Positions 1 to 6,799 of a stretch of DNA of 8,383 bases are shown here, piece by piece. Each line of letters begins with the position of its first letter. The first letter of the stretch is position 1. The position numbers were made by a program, and so were the translations under genes. The notes below the pieces were generated by a model, which searched no databases, was not told the DNA's origin, and saw only the letters and a list, made by a program, of their open reading frames with translations. Origin of the DNA: Phycisphaeraceae bacterium. GTDB lineage: Bacteria > Planctomycetota > Phycisphaerae > Phycisphaerales > Phycisphaeraceae. The stretch lies in assembly GCA_029260695.1 (NCBI GenBank), contig JAJDCT010000298.1, positions 1-8,383 on the forward strand, read 5' to 3'.

Positions 1-1
1 C

Positions 2-1645
<1,644 letters not shown>

Positions 1646-1672
1646 CCCCATCGAATCGTGCCACAACTCCTC

Positions 1673-1679
1673 GGGAGGT
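1673..1679 (+). promoter_or_regulatory. Ribosome binding site of the small winged-helix gene
   Basis: GGGAGGT ends 4 bases before GTG at 1684 and decides that start, since no in-frame ATG lies nearby. Spacing is slightly short but the match to the anti-Shine-Dalgarno sequence is strong. The preceding CTCC could pair with part of it (CTCC-tcg-GGAG), a weak 4-bp hairpin. Confidence 0.6.
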
Positions 1680-1683
1680 CGTA

Positions 1684-1893
1684 GTGCGGTACGCCGAGTT
1701 TAGAGATGCAATCGGACGGGCGTTGCACCAACAGCCCGATGGGCTGACGTGGATGCAACTCAAGCAGCGTCTCCACCTGCCATACGAACGTCCTTGCCCG
1801 ACCTGGACGCGGCGACTCGAAGACGAGATCGGCCTTATGCGGGTCAAAGGCGCCGGTCGCGCTTATGTCTGGCGTGTCCGCACCGGCAAGTGA
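1684..1893 (+). CDS. Small predicted winged-helix protein, unknown function
   Basis: 69 residues starting at GTG, chosen because GGGAGGT at 1673-1679 sits just upstream. The start lies 38 bp after the gyrB stop on the same strand, so co-transcription with gyrB is possible. The sequence is basic and compact: an N-terminal helix (YAEFRDAIGRALHQQ), then LTWMQLKQRLHL, which looks like a helix-turn-helix, then WTRRLEDEIGLMRV and a terminal strand AYVWRV. That order (helix, helix, recognition helix with WxRRLE, beta strand) fits a small winged-helix fold. I recall similar short proteins as unnamed hypotheticals in several bacterial phyla, but cannot name a family. DNA binding is inferred, not shown. 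No Cys/His metal site or membrane segment is visible. Confidence 0.72.
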   Translation: MRYAEFRDAIGRALHQQPDGLTWMQLKQRLHLPYERPCPTWTRRLEDEIGLMRVKGAGRAYVWRVRTGK

Positions 1894-2003
1894 AACGCTT
1901 GTCCCCGTAGGAATCAGCTCAAGCCACCACCGAGAGCGATGCACGTCTCATCGTTGCCGCGAGCCATCTATCCAAGTAACCTGTTAACGCCTTCCCCATC
2001 TAC

Positions 2004-2008
2004 AGGAG
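2004..2008 (+). promoter_or_regulatory. Ribosome binding site of the membrane-anchored protein gene
   Basis: AGGAG lies 8 bases before ATG at 2017. It selects this start over the in-frame ATG at 1939, which would add 26 residues not resembling a conserved domain and has no good binding site. Confidence 0.65.
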
Positions 2009-2016
2009 CCGGGTAC

Positions 2017-2602
2017 ATGCCTGACCAATTCGGGACCCACGATATGGACCAACGCTATCCGAGCGACGGCCACCACCCGGCCAGGCGCGGCATGCCCTGG
2101 TGGGATTGGCTGATCATTGTATTGATGGCAGTGGTGGTTCTCCCCTGTGTGGGGTGTGTCGGGTGGGTCTTTTACATCGGATCGGTCGGGCCCGACACCG
2201 GCGTCTACACCGGCAACGAAGTCCCCGCCAATTTTGTCGACACCGCGCGGGACGTCGGCGCTTTGGAGGCCGACGAGACAATCCTCTACTTCTACTCCGA
2301 CGCGCTGTCGGACATCCGCAACGGCTTCTACTTCATCAGCGATCAGCGATCAGCGCATCGTGATCTACAGCGAGTACGCCAACGGCGACCCGTTGACAGT
2401 GATCGAGTTCGACCAGATCGAGGGCCTGAACCTGGCGCGAGACACCTCGTTCATCACCGACAGCCAGATCTATCTTGACCTGAAGGACGGCACGCCGATC
2501 TCCTTCCCCGTCTCCAGCGATAATGACGGGGACGAACGGTTCTTCGAGGCGATCCGTAAAAAAGTAGGACGGGCAGAAGTCCCGCCAGCCGAGCAACCCT
2601 GA
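2017..2602 (+). pseudogene. Membrane-anchored protein with PH-like C-terminal domain, frameshifted by a 7-bp repeat
   Basis: Read from ATG 2017, the frame gives a hydrophilic N-terminus, one membrane segment at residues ~29-54 (WWDWLIIVLMAVVVL and following) and a soluble part up to ILYFYSDALSDIRNGFYFISDQR. After that it turns into Arg/His-rich out-of-frame sequence and stops at 2476-2478. The +1-shifted frame carries a sensible continuation (IVIYSEYANGDPLTVIEFDQ, then an IYLDLKDGTPISF strand and DERFFEAIRKKVG helix) up to the stop at 2600-2602. The break falls at three tandem copies of ATCAGCG (2335-2355); removing one copy restores a 192-residue protein. The joined C-terminal part, with alternating strands and one final helix, resembles bacterial PH-like domains; this family call is tentative. 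As read it would yield a 153-residue product with a garbled end. It could be a fresh mutation, a phase-variable switch, or an assembly error. Confidence 0.78.
2335..2355 (+). repeat. Three tandem copies of ATCAGCG inside a coding region
   Basis: Three perfect, contiguous 7-bp units: 2335-2341, 2342-2348 and 2349-2355. With two units the surrounding gene is open end to end; the third shifts the frame by +1. Such direct repeats change copy number by replication slippage. Confidence 0.95.
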
Positions 2603-2610
2603 AGGACCAC

Positions 2611-2997
2611 ATGCCTATGCGTCTTGAAACCGCCGACCGGGATTACGATTCGATCGACGACTTCACGATCAGTGAAGCGGTCCGGGCCGTCGCCGATCTC
2701 AAGACGGATTTCGCGATCCTGACGCTGGATGATACTTCGTTTATGCAGGTCGCCGGGGGCACCGCCGGGTTGGTGTTGGAGTACCGAGACAGCCAGACCG
2801 ACGAGCAGTACCTCGCCACGACTAAAGAACTTTCGGCCGAGGATGTTATAGCCGCCTTTGAATCGTTCGCCAGCGGTGACCGGGCCTACCGAGAAGCCGC
2901 AGACTGGCAGCCGATTGAGCCCAAGAGCGCTGCGGGCTGCGGGTCTGCTGTGTTGCTCATGGTTGTGCTCCCCGCACTGACGTATCTGATGCTGTAG
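2611..2997 (+). CDS. Small tail-anchored membrane protein, unknown function
   Basis: 128 residues from ATG 2611, preceded by GAAGGA at 2601-2606, which overlaps the stop codon of the frameshifted gene (TGA 2600-2602). The two genes are 8 bp apart, so they are probably co-transcribed and translationally coupled; a second Met codon follows at 2617. The soluble part is acidic: strands such as FAILTLDDTSFMQVAGG and GLVLEYRDSQ, then LSAEDVIAAFESFASGD. That pattern recalls small single-domain hypothetical or immunity-like proteins, but I cannot name a family. The last ~20 residues (109-128) are hydrophobic with almost nothing after them, so this would be a C-terminal anchor with the domain in the cytoplasm. 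The truncation upstream could reduce its translation if the two are coupled. Confidence 0.82.
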   Translation: MPMRLETADRDYDSIDDFTISEAVRAVADLKTDFAILTLDDTSFMQVAGGTAGLVLEYRDSQTDEQYLATTKELSAEDVIAAFESFASGDRAYREAADWQPIEPKSAAGCGSAVLLMVVLPALTYLML

Positions 2998-3063
2998 ACA
3001 AAACCCATAGCCCGTCCCGAAGCGCGGGGTTCCCCAACTCCTAACTCCCAATCCTCCCTCCCC

Positions 3064-3936
3064 ATGCGCATCCTCAACTTCGGCTCACTGAACATCGACC
3101 ACGTCCACCGCGTCGACCACATCGTACGCCCCGGTGAAACCATCTCCGGTCGGTCGCTCGATGTTTACGCCGGGGGCAAGGGTGCGAATCAGTCGGTTGC
3201 GCTGGCCCGTGCCGGGGCGGATGTGTCACACGCAGGCCGAGTCGGCGAAGATGGCCGGTGGCTGCTGGATAAGCTTAATCAAGCCGGCGTCGATGTGTCC
3301 CTGATCGAAGTGGACCCGGACGTCAGGACAGGCCACGCCGTGATCCAGGTCGATGGTGCCGGCGAAAACGCTATCCTCCTGCACGGCGGAGCAAACCAGA
3401 CGATCACCCCCAACCAGATCGACCTGGCCTTAGCCGGCTTCGGCAAAGGCGACCTGCTGCTTTTACAAAACGAGATCAACCACGTCCCCACACTCATCAC
3501 CGCCGCAGCCGACCGCGGCCTGCCCGTCTGCCTGAACCCCGCGCCGATGACAGCCGAAGTCCACGACTGGCCACTGAACAAAGTCTCGTTGCTGATCGTG
3601 AATGAAACCGAGGGCGAAGCGCTCTGCGGCGAAGCCAACCCCTGGGAGATGTTGCCCAAGCTGATCGAGTTAACCGGCGGCGAAGTCATCGTCACCCTCG
3701 GCGGACAGGGCGCCCTCTACGCCGGCCCCGGCGAAGCTATCCACCAACCGGCAATCAAAACCAACGTCATTGACACCACCGCCGCCGGCGACACCTTCAT
3801 CGGCTACTACCTCGCCCGACGAGCGGCCGGTGACCCTGTCGAAGCCTGTCTAAAGACCGCCGCCACCGCCGCGGCGTTGTGTGTGGCGAAGGCCGGGGCG
3901 ATGGATTCGATCCCGTCTTATACGGATCACGATTAA
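3064..3936 (+). CDS. rbsK: Ribokinase, PfkB family
   Basis: Phosphorylates D-ribose with ATP to ribose 5-phosphate, feeding the pentose phosphate and nucleotide pathways; cytosolic. 290 residues, slightly shorter than the 309 of E. coli RbsK. Seen: GSLNIDH at 7-13 (sugar-contacting Asn/Asp as in E. coli GSINADH), the PfkB signature GGKGANQ at 37-43, an ENAILLHGGAN stretch, LNPAPM, N180-E-T-E of the NxxE magnesium motif, VTLGGQGAL for nucleotide contact, and DTTAAGDTF at 237-245 with catalytic base D243. All key ribokinase residues appear intact. Another PfkB sugar kinase is possible, but GGKGANQ plus NPAP fit ribokinase best. There is no Shine-Dalgarno sequence; the 25 bases before ATG are almost all pyrimidine and A. 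No rbs transport genes adjoin. It is convergent with the TetR gene. Confidence 0.92.
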   Translation: MRILNFGSLNIDHVHRVDHIVRPGETISGRSLDVYAGGKGANQSVALARAGADVSHAGRVGEDGRWLLDKLNQAGVDVSLIEVDPDVRTGHAVIQVDGAGENAILLHGGANQTITPNQIDLALAGFGKGDLLLLQNEINHVPTLITAAADRGLPVCLNPAPMTAEVHDWPLNKVSLLIVNETEGEALCGEANPWEMLPKLIELTGGEVIVTLGGQGALYAGPGEAIHQPAIKTNVIDTTAAGDTFIGYYLARRAAGDPVEACLKTAATAAALCVAKAGAMDSIPSYTDHD

Positions 3937-3961
3937 AACTCGTGCCCATCATCAGGGCGAT

Positions 3962-3980
3962 CCCCCGGTAAAGCCGGGGG
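3962..3980. terminator. GC-rich hairpin between convergent genes (possible bidirectional terminator or REP-like unit)
   Basis: CCCCCGG-taaag-CCGGGGG forms a perfect 7-bp stem with a 5-base loop. It sits between the ribokinase stop (3936) and the tetR stop (4023), where a shared terminator is expected. There is no T-run on either side, so Rho-independent termination is uncertain. A repetitive extragenic palindrome or an mRNA-end stabiliser is the alternative. A weaker GCCC/GGGC pair lies at 3944-3958. Confidence 0.5.
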
Positions 3981-4022
3981 CTGAGGGAAACACTGCCACC
4001 CATGAATCAAGCAGAATCCGTA

Positions 4023-4733
4023 TCAAATCGAAGTTGTGGACCCTGACTGGCGTTTCGATCCTTTGGGGTCGGACCCGTGGATCGCTGCGAGGGTAAACCG
4101 GTGGATGTGGCCGGCTAACTCGTCTAACGCTTTGGGTGTGTAGCGTTGCGTGGGTTCCAGTCGTTGGATCATCGGCAGGGCGAGGTGGTGGAAGTGGCAC
4201 TGGGCGCTGACGCTCATGGCGTAAGCACGGGCCTGTTTCTCGGTTGCGCCCCGGGGCATCAGGTCCAGGATGATCTGGATCAGCCCGCCGTAGACCCGCC
4301 TGACCGAAACTTCGATCAGGTGGTCCAAGGCGGGGGTGGGTTGCATCATCTCGTGCGTCATCAACCGGGTCAGGTCGGTGGGGTCGCCGTTGCGGAACTG
4401 GTGTTCGAGCATCGTGCGGATAAAGAGGTACAGCCTCCGCTGGGCGGGTTGGTCGGCGTGGAAGTCTCTGGCCTCGTCCATCTGCACGAACGGGTTGGCT
4501 TCGTTGGACTTTGCCCGTGCGTGGTCGAAGGCCGCGTCGTAGAGGGCCGCTTTGTTGCCGAAGTGATAGTTCACCGCGGCGACGTTTGCGTCGGCGGCTT
4601 CACAGATATCACGGACGGTCGTCCGGCGGAACCCGCGCTCGGCGAAGATGGCGACGGCGGCGTCAAGCAGTCGCCGATGCGTGTCGCACGCTGCTCCCGC
4701 TGCTCCCGTTGTTTTGGGCGTGATTCGCGTCAT
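4023..4733 (-). CDS. TetR-family transcriptional regulator with CecR-like C-terminal domain
   Basis: 236 residues. The N-terminal TetR DNA-binding domain spans ~20-66: THRRLLDAAVAIFAERGF, TTVRDICEAA, recognition helix NVAAVNYHFGNK, then ALYDAAF. The C-terminal part (LTRLMTHEMMQPTPALDHLI, AMSVSAQCHFHHLALPMIQRL) matches the ligand-binding domain of the CecR/YbiH group (DUF1956), regulators that respond to drug-like ligands. The only usable start is ATG 4733, which lies inside the end of the DUF1569 gene (71-bp overlap). No ribosome binding site is seen, so translation is probably coupled to the upstream gene. It likely represses its own operon through the palindrome at 5260-5275; this is inferred from operon layout and TetR habit. 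No transporter gene, the usual CecR-type target, lies nearby. Confidence 0.93.
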   Translation of the reverse strand: MTRITPKTTGAAGAACDTHRRLLDAAVAIFAERGFRRTTVRDICEAADANVAAVNYHFGNKAALYDAAFDHARAKSNEANPFVQMDEARDFHADQPAQRRLYLFIRTMLEHQFRNGDPTDLTRLMTHEMMQPTPALDHLIEVSVRRVYGGLIQIILDLMPRGATEKQARAYAMSVSAQCHFHHLALPMIQRLEPTQRYTPKALDELAGHIHRFTLAAIHGSDPKGSKRQSGSTTSI

Positions 4734-5217
4734 GGGGCTGGCTGACGGGTGATAAGAAACTGAAGTGCATCTCGGCGTGGCGACAGTGTAGCTGGACCCA
4801 CTGTTCGTGGCTGAGCTTGCCGAAGACCGGGCTGACCGCCGACATCCGGCGCTGTTTGGCTTTCTGGATGGCCGAGGTCAGCAGGTCGACAGCGGTCTGA
4901 AATGTCACATCGGGCGACGGGGCAAACTCGGCCTGTGCCTGAGGCGGGATCTTGATGACCCCCGCGGGGATCCCTTTCTTCAGCGAGCGGCTGCGGATCA
5001 GACGTCCCAGGATCCTCATGGGCAACGGCAAGGTGAAGTTGACCCCCTCGACGGAGGCATCGATTACGGCTGCGACATGCCAGATCACCTGCCCGGCGGT
5101 CCAGCCTCCGCTGGCTTGAGCCCCGCAAGCCGCCAGGGCCTGGACGTCTGCCAGAAGGTCGTCCATGGATGTAAAGCTCAGGCTTCGTCGGTAAGAAGGG
5201 GCTTTCTTCTTGTTCAC
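4663..5217 (-). CDS. DUF1569 (DinB-like fold) protein
   Basis: 184 residues from GTG 5217, set by an AAAGGAG site six bases upstream. Family features: an N-terminal helix (FTSMDDLLADVQAL), WTAGQVIWHVAAVIDASVEG with His47, and LSHEQWVQLHCRHAEMHFSFL with His144, His147 and His151. These His residues are placed like the metal site of DinB-like four-helix proteins. The substrate is unknown; thiol-dependent or detoxifying reactions are known in the wider superfamily, so a stress or detoxification role under the partner TetR is a guess. The domain ends near residue 156. The remaining ~28 residues are a polar Asn/Ser/Ala-rich tail, of which the last 23 are read from DNA that also codes the TetR N-terminus. 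The tail is probably an unstructured by-product of a lost stop codon. Confidence 0.87.
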   Translation of the reverse strand: MNKKKAPSYRRSLSFTSMDDLLADVQALAACGAQASGGWTAGQVIWHVAAVIDASVEGVNFTLPLPMRILGRLIRSRSLKKGIPAGVIKIPPQAQAEFAPSPDVTFQTAVDLLTSAIQKAKQRRMSAVSPVFGKLSHEQWVQLHCRHAEMHFSFLSPVSQPHDANHAQNNGSSGSSVRHASATA

Positions 5218-5223
5218 GGGGTG

Positions 5224-5230
5224 CTCCTTT
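5224..5230 (-). promoter_or_regulatory. Ribosome binding site of the DUF1569 gene
   Basis: On the - strand AAAGGAG precedes GTG at 5217 by six bases. It fixes a GTG start and is one of the best ribosome sites in the window. Confidence 0.75.
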
Positions 5231-5253
5231 GGCAGAATCGGGGTTGAAAAACA

Positions 5254-5281
5254 AATGTATCAAACAATTGTTTGAAAGCAA
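5254..5281 (-). promoter_or_regulatory. Predicted promoter of the DUF1569-tetR operon
   Basis: Read on the - strand: TTGCTT (5281-5276), a 16-base spacer, then TACATT (5259-5254). The -35 is a weak match (TTG conserved) and the -10 matches TATAAT at four of six positions. Transcription would begin about 30 bases before the GTG. The spacer is exactly the palindrome annotated separately. Confidence 0.5.
5260..5275. promoter_or_regulatory. Perfect 16-bp palindrome, likely TetR operator
   Basis: TCAAACAATTGTTTGA is fully self-complementary. It is AT-rich in a GC-rich neighbourhood and lies upstream of an operon that encodes a TetR regulator. Its length and symmetry suit a TetR dimer. It fills the space between the predicted -35 and -10, so binding would block RNA polymerase. 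Confidence 0.7.
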
Positions 5282-5293
5282 GCACCGGGTATG

Positions 5294-5322
5294 AAAAAAC
5301 CCACAAGCCTGAGCCTGTGGGT
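5294..5322 (-). terminator. Intrinsic terminator of the rplM-rpsI operon
   Basis: On the - strand ACCCACAGGC-tcag-GCTTGTGGGT folds into a ten-pair stem (one G-T pair) with a four-base loop. A run of T (5299-5294) follows. It starts 30 bases after the rpsI stop, the classic position and form of a Rho-independent terminator. Confidence 0.9.
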
Positions 5323-5351
5323 CCTGGTTGTCTGGTATGGGTGTTGCCGGT

Positions 5352-5867
5352 TTAGCGTTTGGAGAACTGGAAGCGCTTGCGGGCACCGGGCTGGCCTGGC
5401 TTCTGCCGCTCGACCTGGCGGGGGTCACGGGTCAGCAGGTTGTTGCCGCGGAGGGTGGCTTCCAGGGTCGGGTCATAGCCTTTCAAGGCCCGGGCGACTC
5501 CCAGCAGGATGGCCTCGGCCTGGCCGGTGATCCCGCCGCCGTGGCAGTTGACGTGGATGTCCAACTTGCCGAGCGTGTCGGTGACTTCCAGTGGCTTGTG
5601 GCAGGCGGCCTTGTGCTGAAGCTCCGAGAAGTACTCGTTGACGTCGCGCTTGTTCACGATGAACTTGCCATCGCCGGGCTTGATGCGGACGCGTGCGACG
5701 GAGGACTTGCGTCGCCCTGTGCCCCAGACGAAGCCACCCTTGTCGGGCTTGGCGGCCTCGCCGAGTGGGCGGGCCTGTACCGGGGCTTCGGCTTTGGGTG
5801 CCGCAGCAGAAGGGGCTTCAACTACGGGTGTTTCGGCAACAGCGACGGGGGGGTCGGATTCAGTCAT
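5352..5867 (-). CDS. rpsI: Small ribosomal subunit protein uS9 (S9) with N-terminal extension
   Basis: Part of the 30S head; its C-terminal tail reaches the P-site tRNA. 171 residues against about 130 in E. coli. The core begins near residue 46: WGTGRRKSSVARVRIKPGDGK, then LDIHVNCHGGGITGQAEAI, LLTRDPRQVERQKPG, and the conserved terminal QFSKR. All core motifs are intact. Residues 1-45 are an added Ala/Pro/Glu-rich stretch (for example PVVEAPSAAAPKAEAPV), probably disordered. ATG 5867 is preferred because the extension is open and acceptable as protein, but no Shine-Dalgarno sequence precedes it. A start nearer the core cannot be fully excluded; no Met codon occurs between residue 1 and the core. 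It is second in the operon, 91 bp after rplM, and is followed by an intrinsic terminator. Confidence 0.95.
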   Translation of the reverse strand: MTESDPPVAVAETPVVEAPSAAAPKAEAPVQARPLGEAAKPDKGGFVWGTGRRKSSVARVRIKPGDGKFIVNKRDVNEYFSELQHKAACHKPLEVTDTLGKLDIHVNCHGGGITGQAEAILLGVARALKGYDPTLEATLRGNNLLTRDPRQVERQKPGQPGARKRFQFSKR

Positions 5868-5924
5868 CGTTGTGTGCGTCTCGGTGCGGTGTCAGAGTTT
5901 CGGGTCTGTTTCTAGGCGTCCGTC

Positions 5925-5945
5925 AAAACCCCTGAAAAGCGGGGT
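5925..5945 (-). other. Small hairpin with T-run between rplM and rpsI
   Basis: On the - strand ACCCC-gcttttca-GGGGT forms a five-pair stem followed by TTT. It lies within the 91-bp gap inside the operon. It could be a leaky terminator, an RNA processing site, or chance. The stem is short, so confidence is low. Confidence 0.35.
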
Positions 5946-5958
5946 ATTTTAAGTTATG

Positions 5959-6402
5959 TCAGGCCGATTGCAGTTCCAGGGTCTGGGGGTCCTGCGCCGA
6001 GTGCGGGTGATCGGGGCCGGCGTAGACCTTCAGCTTCTTGAGCATCGCCGAGGCGAGCTTGTTCTTAGGCAGCATCCGGCGGACCGCGGCCTCAATCAGA
6101 AGCTCCGGCTTCTGGTCGATCATCTGCCGGTAGGTCTTGGTCTTCTGACCACTTGGGTGGCCGGAGAAGGTGCGGTAGAGCTTCTGGTCGAGCTTGTTGC
6201 CGGTGAGCGTGATCTTCTCGGCATTGGTGATAACCACGAAGTCACCCACATCATGATGGGGTGTGTACTCGGGCTTGTTCTTACCCATGAGGATGACCGC
6301 GATGCGTGTGGCCATGCGGCCGAGCACCTGGTCGGTGGCATCGATGTGATGCCAAACCTGGGGGACTTCGTTATTTTTAGCGTGGAAAGTCTGCCGATTC
6401 AT
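5959..6402 (-). CDS. rplM: Large ribosomal subunit protein uL13 (L13)
   Basis: Early-assembly protein of the 50S subunit. 147 residues, close to the 142 of E. coli. Seen: [27 protein letters not shown] at the N-terminus, the conserved [28 protein letters not shown] block, a [10 protein letters not shown] segment, the [22 protein letters not shown] signature, and an [11 protein letters not shown] ending. No residue of the signature is missing. ATG 6402 gives the usual family start but has no Shine-Dalgarno sequence. It is first in an operon with rpsI, with a promoter about 45 bases upstream. Confidence 0.96.
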   Translation of the reverse strand: MNRQTFHAKNNEVPQVWHHIDATDQVLGRMATRIAVILMGKNKPEYTPHHDVGDFVVITNAEKITLTGNKLDQKLYRTFSGHPSGQKTKTYRQMIDQKPELLIEAAVRRMLPKNKLASAMLKKLKVYAGPDHPHSAQDPQTLELQSA

Positions 6403-6445
6403 CGGTTTATGTCCGTCAGTAAGCGGTTGGATAATCGAATCGACC

Positions 6446-6473
6446 AGTGTATCCAGTGGGGCGTGGCTGTCAA
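6446..6473 (-). promoter_or_regulatory. Predicted promoter of rplM-rpsI
   Basis: On the - strand: a perfect TTGACA (6473-6468), a 16-base spacer, then TACACT (6451-6446), four of six matches to TATAAT. Transcription would start near 6439, giving an untranslated leader of under 40 bases before rplM. It fits a sigma-70-type housekeeping promoter. Confidence 0.68.
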
Positions 6474-6612
6474 CTTTCGAGGGGGGAAAGAGGGGCCATC
6501 GGTCGGCAGCTATGGCTAAGGGCTCAGAGGGTCCGAGACGCTCATTTTCCGCAGGACCGGGTAGGGTCAGATTAGTAGGGCAGATGGGTCACCAGCCTTG
6601 TGCGATGTACCA

Positions 6613-6637
6613 TAAGTTACGTTGAATAATTAACTTA
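6613..6637. repeat. Inverted repeat TAAGTTA / TAACTTA
   Basis: Two perfect 7-bp arms (6613-6619 and 6631-6637) separated by 11 bases, in an AT-rich patch of an otherwise GC-rich region. A protein-binding site or a remnant is possible; no gene start is adjacent. Confidence 0.5.
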
Positions 6638-6648
6638 GCGGATCAACC

Positions 6649-6662
6649 CGTTATTTGTAACG
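6649..6662. repeat. Small hairpin CGTTA-tttg-TAACG
   Basis: A perfect 5-bp inverted repeat with a four-base loop, 11 bases beyond the previous inverted repeat. It is short enough to occur by chance; its interest comes from the clustering. Confidence 0.35.
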
Positions 6663-6799
6663 CTTCGGAGGGGCTGCAATGCGTTAGCGCCATGCCATGG
6701 CCGTCATTAAAAACACTCAAGCACATGATGCCCTCGGTCCGTATTGGGCTTGTGGGGGTAAGCGTCGTGTTTATGTGAAGAGGGGGTGAAACTGCGGCG

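Larger units (their letters stand above)
6474..6799. other. Intergenic region without a supported gene, containing an AT-rich island
   Basis: This gap of about 330 bases lies between the coiled-coil gene stop and the rplM promoter. No open frame longer than ~30 codons with a plausible start was seen, and no tRNA-like fold. The only structure is an AT-rich island at about 6607-6662 with two inverted repeats (annotated separately). A weak T-run on the - strand near 6707-6711 follows poor stem potential and is not a convincing terminator. Confidence 0.6.

Noticed and set aside
1939..2016. Upstream ATG at 1939 as start of the membrane protein
   Set aside because: AGGAG at a good distance from ATG 2017 favours the shorter form. 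The extra 26 residues look like translated leader.
3012..3042. GC-rich stretch after the tail-anchored gene as a terminator
   Set aside because: GGGG-tt-CCCC leaves only a two-base loop and no T-run follows.
5328..5915. 195-codon + strand frame opposite rpsI
   Set aside because: Antisense to a clear uS9 gene; Gly/Val-rich with no recognisable domain.
5956..6519. 187-codon + strand frame opposite rplM
   Set aside because: Antisense to a clear uL13 gene and running through its promoter; no independent support.
6692..6778. 28-codon + strand frame in the gap upstream of rplM
   Set aside because: No ribosome site at suitable spacing, no neighbour on that strand, and too short to judge.
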